Shown here: in pieces, positions 48,611-57,883 of the stretch
How positions within the stretch are numbered: the first letter of the stretch is position 1
Layout of the letters: each line of letters begins with the position of its first letter
Assembly (NCBI GenBank): GCA_025060675.1
Contig: JANXBI010000018.1
Span: forward strand, 1-64,000
Source of the DNA: Candidatus Caldatribacterium sp.
GTDB lineage: Bacteria; Atribacterota; Atribacteria; Atribacterales; Caldatribacteriaceae
Length of the DNA: 64,000 nt
Reading direction: 5' to 3'
Translations under genes and position numbers: made by a program
The notes under the pieces: model-generated
The model's input: only the letters and a program-made list of their open reading frames with translations
The model's database searches: none
Told to the model about the DNA's origin: nothing

Positions 48611-49132
48611 ATGCGGGAGGCCATTCTTGAGGTGGCGAGACTTATGGTAGTGGCGGCGAAAACGGCCCCGAAGGCAGTGGGTAAAGATTTTGTGACGGTG
48701 CGGATTCTTGAAGGTGAGGATGTTCGCCGCCTTGGGGAAGCGATGGTGCGGTACGGGGAGCAAGAAAATATTCGAGGGTTTATCCGAGATGGGAAGAATG
48801 TGCTCGATTCTGAAGTTGTGGTCCTCGTGGGGTTGAAAGATGCCCAGCCTGCAGGGCTCAACTGTGGGGCATGTGGATTTGAACGCTGTAGTGACCTTGT
48901 GCCTCAGGAGAAGAGAGAATTTAAAGGACCCCAGTGCGTCATGCGGCTTCTGGACCTTGGGATTGCTCTGGGCTCAGCAGTGAAACTGGCTTCACTCCTT
49001 AATGTGGATAACCGCATCATGTACCGTATAGGGGTTGTGGCGCGAAAAGAGGGTATAGTCTCTGACGATGTGGTCATGGGCATTCCTCTGTCGGCCTGGG
49101 GGAAGAATATCTACTTTGACCGGAAAGAATGA
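48611..49132 (+). CDS. DUF2148 ferredoxin-like protein
   Basis: A 173-residue protein of the DUF2148 family, which carries a 4Fe-4S domain: Cys residues in LNCGACGFERCSDL and KGPQCVMRLLD. The N-terminal half resembles a small alpha/beta domain (AKTAPKAVGKDFVTVRILE). Found mainly in anaerobes; function unknown. It follows the radical SAM gene by 15 nt, so an electron-transfer role for it is possible. Confidence 0.85.
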   Translation: MREAILEVARLMVVAAKTAPKAVGKDFVTVRILEGEDVRRLGEAMVRYGEQENIRGFIRDGKNVLDSEVVVLVGLKDAQPAGLNCGACGFERCSDLVPQEKREFKGPQCVMRLLDLGIALGSAVKLASLLNVDNRIMYRIGVVARKEGIVSDDVVMGIPLSAWGKNIYFDRKE

Positions 49133-49143
49133 GAGGTGGAGGT

Positions 49144-49944
49144 ATGCAATTTGGTTTGCGTGTGCAAGATATTATCGGGCTCATCCTGGCAGTACTCATT
49201 GTGGCCATCCTCATAGGCATCATTCTCATCCTCCGAGAGAGCGCTCGTGAGAGGCGTCTGTGGCGGGAAGAATATGGGGAAGAGGAGTCCGAGAAGTCGT
49301 CGGTTCGGAAAGTCACCTTTCCGAGGGGAAAGGAGAGAAGGGGAGAGGAGCCTCTTGAGGTTCAAGAGAAGCCCCGGACACCCTGGCGTAAAGAGGCGGA
49401 GGAAGAGAAGGTTGAGCCAGTTCCTCCTGAGGAAGTTGAGTCTATTACTCTGAGTGAGGTTCGGAAGGAAGAACCAAAACAGGTTGTTCTTGAGCGAGCT
49501 CTTCGTAAGCTTGAGGATCTTGGGGTAGACTTTCACGCCCTCAAGCCCGTCTTCGGTGAAGATGTGGTTCATTTCTCGCCGCTTCTCTGGGAAGTGAAGG
49601 AAGAAGTGCGTTCTGGCAGAGAACTCGGGGACATTGTTATCCATACGGTTTTTAAAAGCCTTCCCGGTTATTCTCCGGATGAAATTGTTGAACGGTACCG
49701 TTCTGGGGACGTTTCCGTGGTCGAGAAGCTTGAGGCGCGTGTGAAAACGCGGGAGGGTCGGGATTTTCTCGTGGCGACCATGAACCTTACGCACTTTCAG
49801 GTTCCTGAGCTTGAACGCCACTTCCGTCTAGGAAATCTCAGGGAGGATGAGTATGAGCTTTTGCGAGCGCTGAAATTTGTCGACCGAACCACGAAGAAAG
49901 ATTTCGCTCGGATGGTCTACGCCCGCATTATGGATGAGGATTGA
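49144..49944 (+). CDS. Membrane-anchored charged protein, unknown
   Basis: Not recognised. A 266-residue protein with one membrane helix at about residues 9-31 (GLILAVLIVAILIGIILI), a basic stop-transfer segment, a low-complexity Glu/Lys/Arg/Pro region at about 45-115, and a folded C-terminal half (about 118-266) that looks all-helical and ends DRTTKKDFARMVYARIMDED. The C-terminal part may be cytoplasmic. ATG 49144 with GAGGTGGAGG; ATG 49129 overlapping the previous stop is an alternative. Next to another small membrane protein and a coiled-coil LysM protein. Confidence 0.75.
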   Translation: MQFGLRVQDIIGLILAVLIVAILIGIILILRESARERRLWREEYGEEESEKSSVRKVTFPRGKERRGEEPLEVQEKPRTPWRKEAEEEKVEPVPPEEVESITLSEVRKEEPKQVVLERALRKLEDLGVDFHALKPVFGEDVVHFSPLLWEVKEEVRSGRELGDIVIHTVFKSLPGYSPDEIVERYRSGDVSVVEKLEARVKTREGRDFLVATMNLTHFQVPELERHFRLGNLREDEYELLRALKFVDRTTKKDFARMVYARIMDED

Positions 49945-49946
49945 AC

Positions 49947-50072
49947 GTGCGGGATTTTTCTCTTCGACGTCGTAGGGGCTGGTTCTTCTTTCTCGTTGCC
50001 TTCTTCGTCCTTCTTGGCCTTTTTGTCTTCTCCTTTATCCTTGGTCTTTCGGTTTCCTCAGGTGTGCTATAA
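49947..50072 (+). CDS. Small single-helix membrane protein
   Basis: A 41-residue ORF, too short for many gene finders. GTG start with GAGGA 6 nt upstream, a basic start (MRDFSLRRRRGW), then one long hydrophobic helix (about 12-34) and a short Ser/Gly/Val tail. It begins 2 nt after the previous stop and its stop precedes the coiled-coil gene by 38 nt, so it fits the operon. A TATAAT overlaps its stop codon. Function unknown. Confidence 0.62.
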   Translation: MRDFSLRRRRGWFFFLVAFFVLLGLFVFSFILGLSVSSGVL

Positions 50073-50110
50073 TTCAAGGGAAACCCAAATGTGGAGGGGG
50101 TGTCTCTATT

Positions 50111-52567
50111 TTGAAGAACTGGTTTTCTACGGTTATTGCCCTTATTGCGCTGCTTGTCTCCGTCGTTCTTGCTGTATTCCTCAGGGGCCTCCCGCAAGAG
50201 GTCCAGGACCTTTCAAGCAGAGTTGCGGAAGCTGAGAGAGCTATTCCTGGGAGTGTAGCCCCTCTTGAAGAAAAGATAGCAGGACTTGAGGAGGATTTTG
50301 CGAAAATCCGTCCCCTCTCTACCGCCTTCGTGGAGATGCAAAAGCGTCTTGAGGCCCTTGAAGGTCTTGCCCAGGATGTGAACAAACTCAGTGGTGATTT
50401 ACAGAAAGCCTATGGGGAAGTTGCGGAACTCCGAAAGGACCTCGAAGCTTTGGAAGCCCTCTCAGGGGAGGTGCGCAATCTTCGAGAGGAAATACCCTCC
50501 GTGGTCGAGGAAAAGACGAGGGATTTCTTCCAAGGGTTGACGGGAGAGCTTGCTCGTCTTGAAGAAACTTTGCAAAGCGATAGGAAGCGTCTTGAGGCCC
50601 TTGAAAATCTCAGCGTTGATGAACGATTCTCTGCCCTTTTGCAGTATGTGGACAAAAAACTTGGGGAGCTACGGGAGGAAGTTAAAGGCTTAGAAGCCCG
50701 ATGGGAGAAGGAGTTCGGGGCTGAGAAGGCTAAGTACGAGGCCCTGGACAAAGCTTTTGTTGCTCTTCGGGGATATGTTGACGAAAAGGCGAATGAGCTT
50801 GAGCAGAGCATCACGGATGCAGAAAGCCGGAGGGAAAACCTCCGGAGAGAGGTGCTTACTCTTCTTGAGGAGAGAGCGCAAGCCTGGCAGGAGATAGAAA
50901 CAAGGCTCCAGGAACTGGAGAAGAAAATCCATACCCTGAGTATTGACGAGCGGTTTGCTGCGTTCCTCAAATATCTTGAGGAGAAAGTAGGAAAACTCCG
51001 AGACGAGCTTGAGGAAGTTCGGACACGTGTAGTTACGGTGGAAGACCTCAGAGGAACACTTCGAACCCTTGAGGACAAGCTCAAGATGATTGAGGAAGAA
51101 GTGCAAAGGAAGGGAGAAGATCTGCAGAAATACCTCAAAAGTCTTCAGGAAGAGAGGATGACTTTTCTCGAGAAGAGGCTCGAAGAGCTTTCAACCTCCT
51201 TGACCTCCTTTGAAGAAGCCTTCCGGGAAACTCAGAAGAACCTCGACAGTATAGTGGCACAGTTAAGTGTGCTTGAGGAAAAACTCCTCTCTTTGGAGAA
51301 GAACATGGGTACTTGGAGAGAAGAAGTGTTCCAGTCGCTTCGGAAAGAAATTGAAGCATTGCCTACATCCCAAGACCTCGAGGAGATCCGCAAAGACCTT
51401 GATGCACTCTTTGCGGATCGAGAAGAACTCCGCCTCAAGCTCCAGGCAGCCCTTGCTGAATACGAGCGTATCGTAGAAGATTTGGAGAGGAAAGGGAAAG
51501 ATATTGCTCTCTTGCGGGAAGAAATGCAAAGGGTTACCGGTCCTGAACTTGAAAGCCTTCAAAGGCAGCTTGGGGCTTTTTCGAGTGTCCAGAGAGGTCT
51601 CGAAGAGAAGCTCCAGAAGACGGAAGAAGGGATTCGAGCGTTGCAAGAAGCTCTGCAGATGAAGGATGAAGAAATAGAGACAGTGCTTCACCGTATCACT
51701 CAAAACGTGCAAGTCCTCTCCGAGCGACTCGAAGCCTTTGGGAAGCGCCTTGAGGAGCTTGGCGTTCTCCTTCCCCTGAGGGAGAATTTTGGGATTCTTG
51801 AGGCTCGTTTGGCGGAGATCGAAAAATTCAGCAAAGAGGTTCTCAAGAGAGACCTTGAGGTGAAGATGCAGTCCCTTGAGGAGACTATAACCGCTTTGCG
51901 TGCCGAGGTTGGGAAGGTGGCTGAGGAGTCCAAAGTTTCCTCTGCGAACTGGCAGAGTGTACTCAAGCTCCTTGAAAGTCTTGAGGAGAGCAAGGCTTCT
52001 CTGGAGCAGAAAGTTCAGGAACTCTATGAGCTTCTTGAGGGTAGGGAAAAGAAGGAGGCAGTGGAAAAAGATGTGCAATCACTCGTCCAAGAAAAGGAGG
52101 CTTTGCGCCTTAAGATTGAAGAGTTGGCAAAGGAGCGTATGAATCTCGAGGGCGAGCTTGAGAAGCGGAAGCAGGAACTTGTCGATATCGAAAGGCAACT
52201 TGCCCAGCTTCGTGCTGAGAAGGGCTCAGCAGAACGGATTAAGGAGCTTGAGAAGGCAAGGGAAGAGGCTTTGAGGGAGATTGAGAGGCTTAAGGGGACT
52301 TTAAAGGCCAAAGACGACCGAATTGCAGACTTGCAGCGGAAAAACGAGGAGCTGACCCTTCAGCTTGAAGAGACGAAGAAGTTCACCTCGTACGTCATTC
52401 TCCCGTGGGATAACCTTTGGAAAATTGCCCGCCGATACTACCGGGATGGACGGAAATGGACAGTCATCTGGGAAGCAAACCGAGACAAAATTCCAGACCC
52501 TCAAAGGCTTCAACCTTACGTTGAAATCCGTATTCCTCGTGTTCCGGACAACACGCTTACAAAGTGA
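50111..52567 (+). CDS. Long coiled-coil protein with C-terminal LysM-like domain
   Basis: An 818-residue protein. An N-terminal membrane helix (about 5-24) anchors it; residues about 30-755 are almost unbroken heptad-like Leu/Glu/Lys sequence with several repeated segments (LSVDERFSALLQYVDKKLGE and LSIDERFAAFLKYLEEKVGK at about 170 and 280 are near copies). Residues about 757-815 look like a LysM domain: VILPWDNLWKIARRYYRDGR and VIWEANRDKIPDPQRLQPYV. So it could be a rod that runs from the membrane to peptidoglycan, of the order of 100 nm if fully helical. Function unknown. Confidence 0.86.
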   Translation: MKNWFSTVIALIALLVSVVLAVFLRGLPQEVQDLSSRVAEAERAIPGSVAPLEEKIAGLEEDFAKIRPLSTAFVEMQKRLEALEGLAQDVNKLSGDLQKAYGEVAELRKDLEALEALSGEVRNLREEIPSVVEEKTRDFFQGLTGELARLEETLQSDRKRLEALENLSVDERFSALLQYVDKKLGELREEVKGLEARWEKEFGAEKAKYEALDKAFVALRGYVDEKANELEQSITDAESRRENLRREVLTLLEERAQAWQEIETRLQELEKKIHTLSIDERFAAFLKYLEEKVGKLRDELEEVRTRVVTVEDLRGTLRTLEDKLKMIEEEVQRKGEDLQKYLKSLQEERMTFLEKRLEELSTSLTSFEEAFRETQKNLDSIVAQLSVLEEKLLSLEKNMGTWREEVFQSLRKEIEALPTSQDLEEIRKDLDALFADREELRLKLQAALAEYERIVEDLERKGKDIALLREEMQRVTGPELESLQRQLGAFSSVQRGLEEKLQKTEEGIRALQEALQMKDEEIETVLHRITQNVQVLSERLEAFGKRLEELGVLLPLRENFGILEARLAEIEKFSKEVLKRDLEVKMQSLEETITALRAEVGKVAEESKVSSANWQSVLKLLESLEESKASLEQKVQELYELLEGREKKEAVEKDVQSLVQEKEALRLKIEELAKERMNLEGELEKRKQELVDIERQLAQLRAEKGSAERIKELEKAREEALREIERLKGTLKAKDDRIADLQRKNEELTLQLEETKKFTSYVILPWDNLWKIARRYYRDGRKWTVIWEANRDKIPDPQRLQPYVEIRIPRVPDNTLTK

Positions 52568-52579
52568 GGAGGAGTGTCT

Positions 52580-53095
52580 ATGGATCTTACGGAGGTCATT
52601 GCTACACGCCGAAGCATTCGGAAGTTTCGGGCCGAGGATGTTCCTGAAGAAGATGTGAAGAGCGTTCTTGAGGCAGCTCGCCTTGCGCCTTCGGCGAACA
52701 ATCTGCAGCCGTGGAAGTTTATTGTTGTGCGGAATGAAAAGAAACGCCGTCTCATTGCTCAGGCTTGCTTTGGTCAGGAGTTCATCGGTGAGGCGCCGGT
52801 AGTCATCATAGCCTGCGCTACGGGGCGAGGGGGGTGGATTGGAGGATATATGGAGAGCTGGCCGGTGGATGTGGCTATTGCTATGACCCACCTTATGCTC
52901 GCAGCTTGGGCGAAGGGTCTTGGAACGTGCTGGATAGGGGCTTTCGATGAAGAGAAAATTAAAGAAATTTGCCAAATTCCTCCGGAGGTTCGTGTTGTTG
53001 CGGTGACCCCTTTGGGATACCCTGTGAAAATCCCCCAGGCAACGACTCGGCGGCCTCTGGAGCGGATTTACTGTGAGGAAGTTTTCACCGAGTGA
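52580..53095 (+). CDS. Nitroreductase-family flavoprotein
   Basis: FMN-dependent reductase of 171 aa. Family motifs are TRRSIRKFRAEDVPEEDV, AARLAPSANNLQPWKFIVV (FMN site) and GLGTCWIGAFDEEKIKE near the C-terminal half. Such small enzymes reduce nitro compounds or flavins, or act in vitamin or tRNA pathways. Substrate unknown. ATG 52580 follows GGAGGAG. Confidence 0.9.
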   Translation: MDLTEVIATRRSIRKFRAEDVPEEDVKSVLEAARLAPSANNLQPWKFIVVRNEKKRRLIAQACFGQEFIGEAPVVIIACATGRGGWIGGYMESWPVDVAIAMTHLMLAAWAKGLGTCWIGAFDEEKIKEICQIPPEVRVVAVTPLGYPVKIPQATTRRPLERIYCEEVFTE

Positions 53096-53107
53096 TGGTG
53101 ATGGAGA

Positions 53108-53335
53108 GTGGGTATACTCTACCTTGAGGTGGACGATGTTCTCACTCTTAAAAAGACGCATCCCTGTGGGAGTCAGAAATGGCGTGTGACCCGTCTTGGG
53201 GTAGACATCGGGATCAAATGCTTGGGTTGTGGACGCTTTGTTATGATTCCTCGGAGGAAGCTTGAAGGAAAGGTTCAGGAAATCTGCCGACAGGGTCGCC
53301 TCTTGAAGCCAAAGGAATGCATCATTGAGGTGTGA
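53108..53335 (+). CDS. DUF951 protein (YyzM-like)
   Basis: A 75-residue protein matching DUF951: the core is KKTHPCGSQKWRVTRLGVDI then IKCLGCGRFVMIPR, with Cys residues (PCG, CLGC) that probably bind zinc. In Bacillus the homologous small gene (yyzM) lies beside the ychF homologue, and the same order occurs here, which supports a shared function in translation. The role is unknown. Confidence 0.88.
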   Translation: MGILYLEVDDVLTLKKTHPCGSQKWRVTRLGVDIGIKCLGCGRFVMIPRRKLEGKVQEICRQGRLLKPKECIIEV

Positions 53336-53336
53336 C

Positions 53337-54434
53337 ATGGGTTTGCAGGTGGGGATTGTTGGGCTTCCGAACTCGGGGAAAACAACGCTCTTCAACCTCC
53401 TAACGAGGTCACATGCCGAGGTAGCAAGGCATCCCTTTTCAACCATTACTCCGAATCGGGGTGTTGTGGAAGTTCCCGATGAGCGTCTTGATGTCCTTGC
53501 GCGAATCCTTCGTCCTCCTCAGGTTGTTCGGGCGACGGTAGAGTTCGTTGATGTTGCTGGGCTTGTAGAAGGAGCGAGTAAGGGAGAAGGGTTGGGGAAT
53601 CAGTTCCTCAGCCATATTCGGGCTGTTGACGCGGTCGTCGAGGTTCTTCGTTTTTTCAAGGATGCACGTGTTCCCCATGTGATGGGGAGGGTTGATCCGA
53701 TCCGAGATAGAGATGTTGTGGACACCGAACTCCTCCTTGCGGATCTTGAGGTGGCGGAGAGGCGTTTTGCAAAGCTTGTCGAACTTCTCCGAAAGACGAA
53801 GAACGAAAAACTCGAGGAAGAGAGAACCTTGCTTGAGCGATGTGTGAAGAGCCTTTCCCAAGGTATTCCTCTGCGGAGTGTGGATTTTTCCCCAAAGGAG
53901 CAGGACATGCTCAAGCCCTATCAGTTTCTCACCGTCAAGCCCATTCTTTACGTTGCAAACCTCGATGAAGAGGAGTCGTCGCGCAAGCTCTTTGAGGAAG
54001 TAGCTCAAGAGTTCCAGGAAAGGAACCTTGTGCTTGTTCCCGTCTGGGCAAAGCTTGAAGAGGAGCTTGCCGAGCTCGAAGAGGCGGAACGTCAAGCCTT
54101 TCTTCAGGAGTTTGGTATCGCTCGCTTTGGGTCTCTCCGTCTTGTGGAGGAGGCGTATCGACTCCTTGGGCTCATCACCTTCTATACCTACGGTGACAAG
54201 GAGCTCCGGGCTCGGGAGATTCTCCGTGGAACAAAAGCTCCTCAAGCGGCTGGGAAAGTGCATAGCGACATGGAAAAAGGGTTTATAAGGGCTGAGGTTA
54301 TCCATTTTGACGATCTTGTGGCGTGTGGATCCTTTGAGCGGGCAAGGGAAGAGGGGAAGGTGCGGTTTGAGGGAAAGGATTACGAAATTCAAGATGGTGA
54401 CATAGTGTACTTTCGCTTCACTTCCTCTCGTTGA
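53337..54434 (+). CDS. ychF: Ribosome-associated GTPase YchF/OLA1
   Basis: Translation-associated ATPase/GTPase of 365 aa: P-loop GLPNSGKTTLF, switch region ATVEFVDVAGLVEGASKGEGLGN, DLEVAERR helical arm and a C-terminal TGS domain (LITFYTYGDKELRA and IHFDDLVACG). The G1 loop has Ser-Gly where NVGK is usual. Start ATG 53337 (GAGGTG upstream). Its final 17 nt overlap the convergent radical SAM gene. Confidence 0.94.
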   Translation: MGLQVGIVGLPNSGKTTLFNLLTRSHAEVARHPFSTITPNRGVVEVPDERLDVLARILRPPQVVRATVEFVDVAGLVEGASKGEGLGNQFLSHIRAVDAVVEVLRFFKDARVPHVMGRVDPIRDRDVVDTELLLADLEVAERRFAKLVELLRKTKNEKLEEERTLLERCVKSLSQGIPLRSVDFSPKEQDMLKPYQFLTVKPILYVANLDEEESSRKLFEEVAQEFQERNLVLVPVWAKLEEELAELEEAERQAFLQEFGIARFGSLRLVEEAYRLLGLITFYTYGDKELRAREILRGTKAPQAAGKVHSDMEKGFIRAEVIHFDDLVACGSFERAREEGKVRFEGKDYEIQDGDIVYFRFTSSR

Positions 54435-55611
54435 GCATTGCCTCCTGCGTCTGCCATTGTCCTTTGAGCTTTCCTTCTCGGGCAAGAGAACTCAAGAGTT
54501 TCTTTCCCCAAGGGGGAATAGGGTTTGGTTTTTTCCCTCCCCACGGGGTTCCAGGAAGTGGTAGAAAGGTATGAGCGCGAATGGTTGCTCCAAGAGTGAT
54601 AAGCTTTTCCATGAAATGGAACGTCTCGAGAAAATCCTCTTCAGTTTCCTCGGGACATCCAAAGATGATATCCACAATAGCCCTGAATCCCCACCGTTTC
54701 ATCGTCTCGCAGGCAGAGAGGACATCTTCAGGGGTATGACCCCTCCGCATGCGTTGCAAGAGTCTTCTACTTCCTGATTGTGCTCCAATGACTAACGTGC
54801 GGTTATCCACGGTTTTCTGGAGTATGGCTAAGGCTTCGTCAGAAACGAATTCGGGACGAACTTCGGAAGGAAAGGAGCCAAAAAAGATTCTGCCCCTTTT
54901 CCCCAGGAGTTTGCGAAGGGTTCCAAGGAGGGTCTCTACAGCTGCAAGGTTTGGTTGGATTCCGTCTTGTGAACCATAGGCTAAGGCGTTTGGAGCGACA
55001 AAGCGAACGTCCACACGTTCTCGAAAGCGCATCATTCCTCGCACGTGCTCGACGATGGAGTCAACACTCCGATGGCGAATCATTTTTCCGAAGAGAACTG
55101 GTGTCTGGCAATACGCACATCCAAAGGGGCAACCTCGGCTGATTTCGATAGGCCCAAGGAATCCGAGATGGTATGGGAAGGACGGGAAGCGTTCGATGTC
55201 GACCTTGGTAGCCTGAATCACCCCTGGGGTCCATGTTCCCTCAATGAACCTCACAACAAGCGAGAGGAGGACTTCCTCTCCTTCCCCCTGGACAAGAACA
55301 GTCCGGGGAAGAGCAAAATCCTCAGGAGCAACAGTCACATGTGGCCCTCCTCCACAGAAGAAGAGATTGGGATTGTCAGGAAGGTTACGGAGGAAATCCT
55401 GGCGTTCTTTTCGGTCATACGTCATACTCGAGAAGCACACAAGGCAAGCACCAGAAGTTGTCGAAAGGACATTCAGGGCTTCTCCCTCGTGAGTACAGAG
55501 AACAGGCTGAATTCTCTGCCAGAGGGACGTAGCAGAGGCCAAAGCTCCAAGGAGGGCGTTGATGCTTGTTCGGTTCTTAGCGGTGTAGAGGAAGAGAATA
55601 GTTCGACGCAT
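54418..55611 (-). CDS. B12-binding-like/radical SAM protein (MJ_1487 family)
   Basis: A 397-residue radical SAM protein. The N-terminal third (about 1-125) is a B12-binding-like Rossmann fold (LVCFSSMTYDRKERQDFLRN; FFCGGGPHVTVAPEDF), and the CxxxCxxC motif is RGCPFGCAYCQTP at about 158, followed by a TIM barrel with FGSFPSEVRPEFVSDEAL and IIFGCPEETEEDFLETFHFM. It matches the family named for MJ_1487 (TIGR04013-like). B12 use is not proved. Convergent with ychF. Confidence 0.85.
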   Translation of the reverse strand: MRRTILFLYTAKNRTSINALLGALASATSLWQRIQPVLCTHEGEALNVLSTTSGACLVCFSSMTYDRKERQDFLRNLPDNPNLFFCGGGPHVTVAPEDFALPRTVLVQGEGEEVLLSLVVRFIEGTWTPGVIQATKVDIERFPSFPYHLGFLGPIEISRGCPFGCAYCQTPVLFGKMIRHRSVDSIVEHVRGMMRFRERVDVRFVAPNALAYGSQDGIQPNLAAVETLLGTLRKLLGKRGRIFFGSFPSEVRPEFVSDEALAILQKTVDNRTLVIGAQSGSRRLLQRMRRGHTPEDVLSACETMKRWGFRAIVDIIFGCPEETEEDFLETFHFMEKLITLGATIRAHTFLPLPGTPWGGKKPNPIPPWGKKLLSSLAREGKLKGQWQTQEAMLNERK

Positions 55612-55696
55612 GGTTCTATTGTAAGACTCCTCTCAGGAGATGCAAAGAGGTGTGGTACAATTGTCGAGAGCCTAAAACGAGGGAGGAAAGGAAGCC

Positions 55697-57031
55697 TTGG
55701 TGGAGAAGAGGAGCACAGAAGATCTCGAAAAGCCGTATCATAAGGCCTTGCGCTGGCACGCATTTTACCGGGGAAAGGTTGAAATGCACCTCAAATGTCC
55801 AGTGACGACGTATGAGGACTTTGCGGTTTGGTATACGCCTGGAGTGGCTGCAGTTTGTCGTGAAATCGCCAAAAATCGTCACCTCTCATTTCAGTATACA
55901 AACCGATGGAACACCGTAGCCATTGTCTCTGATGGCTCTCGAGTTCTTGGTCTTGGGGATATTGGTCCTGAAGCCGCGCTTCCGGTTATGGAGGGAAAAG
56001 CACTCCTTTTCCGTTACCTTGGTGGTGTCGATGCGCTCCCTTTGTGCCTGAGAGTGAAAAACTCAGAGGAACTCGTCGAGGCAGTAAAGATGCTTGAGCC
56101 GAGTTTTGGAGGAGTCAACCTTGAGGACATAGCTCAACCGGCTTGCTTTTTTGTGCTTGAAAAGCTCCAGGAGGAGCTGGAAATACCGGTATGGCACGAC
56201 GATCAACAGGGGACGGCTCTTGTCGTCCTCGCTGGGCTTCTTGGGGCCTTGGATGTGGTGGGGAAGAAGAAAGAAGAGATTCGAGTTGCTCTTATTGGGG
56301 CAGGAGCATCAAATCTTCGCATAGCCGATTTACTCATGAAAGCTGGAGTGCGCGGGGAAAACATTGTCCTCTGTGATACTAAGGGGATTCTCCACAAGGA
56401 GCGAAAAGATTTGGCTCAGGAAAACCCCTGGAAGTGGAGATTCTGTCTTGTGACGAATGGGGAAAACCTCAAGGGGGGAAAACGCGAAGCCATTGAGGGA
56501 CGAGATGTGGTCATTGCCCTCTCCGCTCCAGGACCTGGGGTCATTGAACCAGAGTGGATTCGCTGGATGAACAGAGATCCTATTGTTTTCGCCTGCGCAA
56601 ATCCAGTGCCAGAAATCTGGCCTTGGGAGGCGAAGGCCAATGGAGCGCGAATTGTTGCTACCGGTCGTTCCGACTTCCCGAACCAGATCAATAATTCCTT
56701 AGGTTTTCCCGGTCTTTTCCGGGGGGTTCTAAGCGTCCAGGCGAGAAAAATTACTGATAGTATGTGCCTTGCGGCAGCTTTTGCCTTGTACCAGTTTGCG
56801 AAGAAGCGAGGTCTTCACGAGGAGTACATTATCCCGACTATGGATGAGTGGGAGGTATACGTGGAGGAAGCAAAAGCGGTAGCTCAAGTGGCCATGGAGG
56901 AAGGTCTTGCTCAGAGAACATGCCCCATCGAAGATGTGGAAAGAGAGGCCCGGGATCTCATTCTCCGGGCAAGGAAAATGGTGGAAGAGGGAATCCGGAG
57001 TGGGACTGTTCCTCTTCCCCCAGAAGGGTGA
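55697..57031 (+). CDS. Malic enzyme (NAD(P)-dependent)
   Basis: Oxidative decarboxylase of malate to pyruvate and CO2, 444 aa. Family elements: YTPGVAAVCREIAKN (malate site), a Lys-containing active-site segment LEDIAQPACFFVLEKLQEE, WHDDQQGTALVVLAGLLGAL, and the Rossmann motif VALIGAGASNLRIADLL with a Gly-rich loop. TTG 55697 or GTG 55700 starts. Fumarase genes follow, so it makes a fumarate-to-pyruvate route. A TACAAT box is upstream at 55656. Confidence 0.92.
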   Translation: MVEKRSTEDLEKPYHKALRWHAFYRGKVEMHLKCPVTTYEDFAVWYTPGVAAVCREIAKNRHLSFQYTNRWNTVAIVSDGSRVLGLGDIGPEAALPVMEGKALLFRYLGGVDALPLCLRVKNSEELVEAVKMLEPSFGGVNLEDIAQPACFFVLEKLQEELEIPVWHDDQQGTALVVLAGLLGALDVVGKKKEEIRVALIGAGASNLRIADLLMKAGVRGENIVLCDTKGILHKERKDLAQENPWKWRFCLVTNGENLKGGKREAIEGRDVVIALSAPGPGVIEPEWIRWMNRDPIVFACANPVPEIWPWEAKANGARIVATGRSDFPNQINNSLGFPGLFRGVLSVQARKITDSMCLAAAFALYQFAKKRGLHEEYIIPTMDEWEVYVEEAKAVAQVAMEEGLAQRTCPIEDVEREARDLILRARKMVEEGIRSGTVPLPPEG

Positions 57032-57034
57032 AGC

Positions 57035-57880
57035 ATGGTGAAGGAGATTTGGGTCTCTGAAATTGCTGATAGAGTTGCTCAAGCTCTCCTTGAGATAAAT
57101 ATTCGGAGTGACGACCTGCTTCGCCAGAAGATGCTCGATGCACTTGTACGTGAGGAGAGCGAAGCGGGGAAAGAAATGCTTACCCAGATTCTTGAGAATT
57201 ACGTGGTGGCCGAGGAACGGCGTCTTCCTCTCTGCCAAGATACTGGCATGGTTATGGCGGAAGTTCGCTTGGGGAACGAAGTTTGCATTCGGGGTGGAAG
57301 TTTGCGAAAAGCCCTCGATGAGGGTATTCGAGTGGCGTATCGAGAGGGGTACTTCCGGAAATCGGTAATCTCTGACCCCTTCTTTGGGAAGAACACGCAG
57401 GATAATACTCCTGGGGTGTACTTTTTCACCCTTGAGGAGGGAGATACCCTTGAAATCGACCTTCTTGTGAAAGGGGGAGGCTGCGACAACATTACAACCT
57501 TTGGTATGCTTGAGCCGGGAAGCACCCCCGATGATGTGGAGCGTTTTCTCCTGCGAGAGCTTGACAGAAAGGCTTCTCTCGCCTGTCCGCCTCTTATTGT
57601 GGGCGTGGGCATCGGGGGCAACGCAGCATATGCTTTGTTCCTTGCCTCGAGAGCCTTATGCCGCCCTTTGGGTTCTCTGCATCCTGATCCCCGCTATCGG
57701 GAGCTCGAGCAGAAATGGTGTGCGGATATCAACCGCCTTGGTATCGGTCCTCAGGGTGTAGGGGGTCGAGTCACTTGCCTTGAGGTTCGCATTGAAACGT
57801 ATCCTTGTCACATTGCGAGTTTCCCGGTAGGGATAGTGTGTAGCTGTCATGTGTTTCGGAGAAAAACGCTGCGGTGGTAG
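57035..57880 (+). CDS. Fumarate hydratase class I, alpha chain
   Basis: N-terminal subunit of the two-part [4Fe-4S] fumarase, 281 aa. Cluster and substrate motifs seen: LPLCQDTGMVMAEVRLG (Cys ligand), FFGKNTQDNTPGVYF, GGGCDNITTFGML (Cys where most have Ser in GGGSEN) and VGVGIGGNAAYAL. The protein catalyses fumarate hydration to malate with the beta chain encoded next. Starts 3 nt after the malic enzyme. Confidence 0.92.
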   Translation: MVKEIWVSEIADRVAQALLEINIRSDDLLRQKMLDALVREESEAGKEMLTQILENYVVAEERRLPLCQDTGMVMAEVRLGNEVCIRGGSLRKALDEGIRVAYREGYFRKSVISDPFFGKNTQDNTPGVYFFTLEEGDTLEIDLLVKGGGCDNITTFGMLEPGSTPDDVERFLLRELDRKASLACPPLIVGVGIGGNAAYALFLASRALCRPLGSLHPDPRYRELEQKWCADINRLGIGPQGVGGRVTCLEVRIETYPCHIASFPVGIVCSCHVFRRKTLRW

Positions 57881-57883
57881 TCA

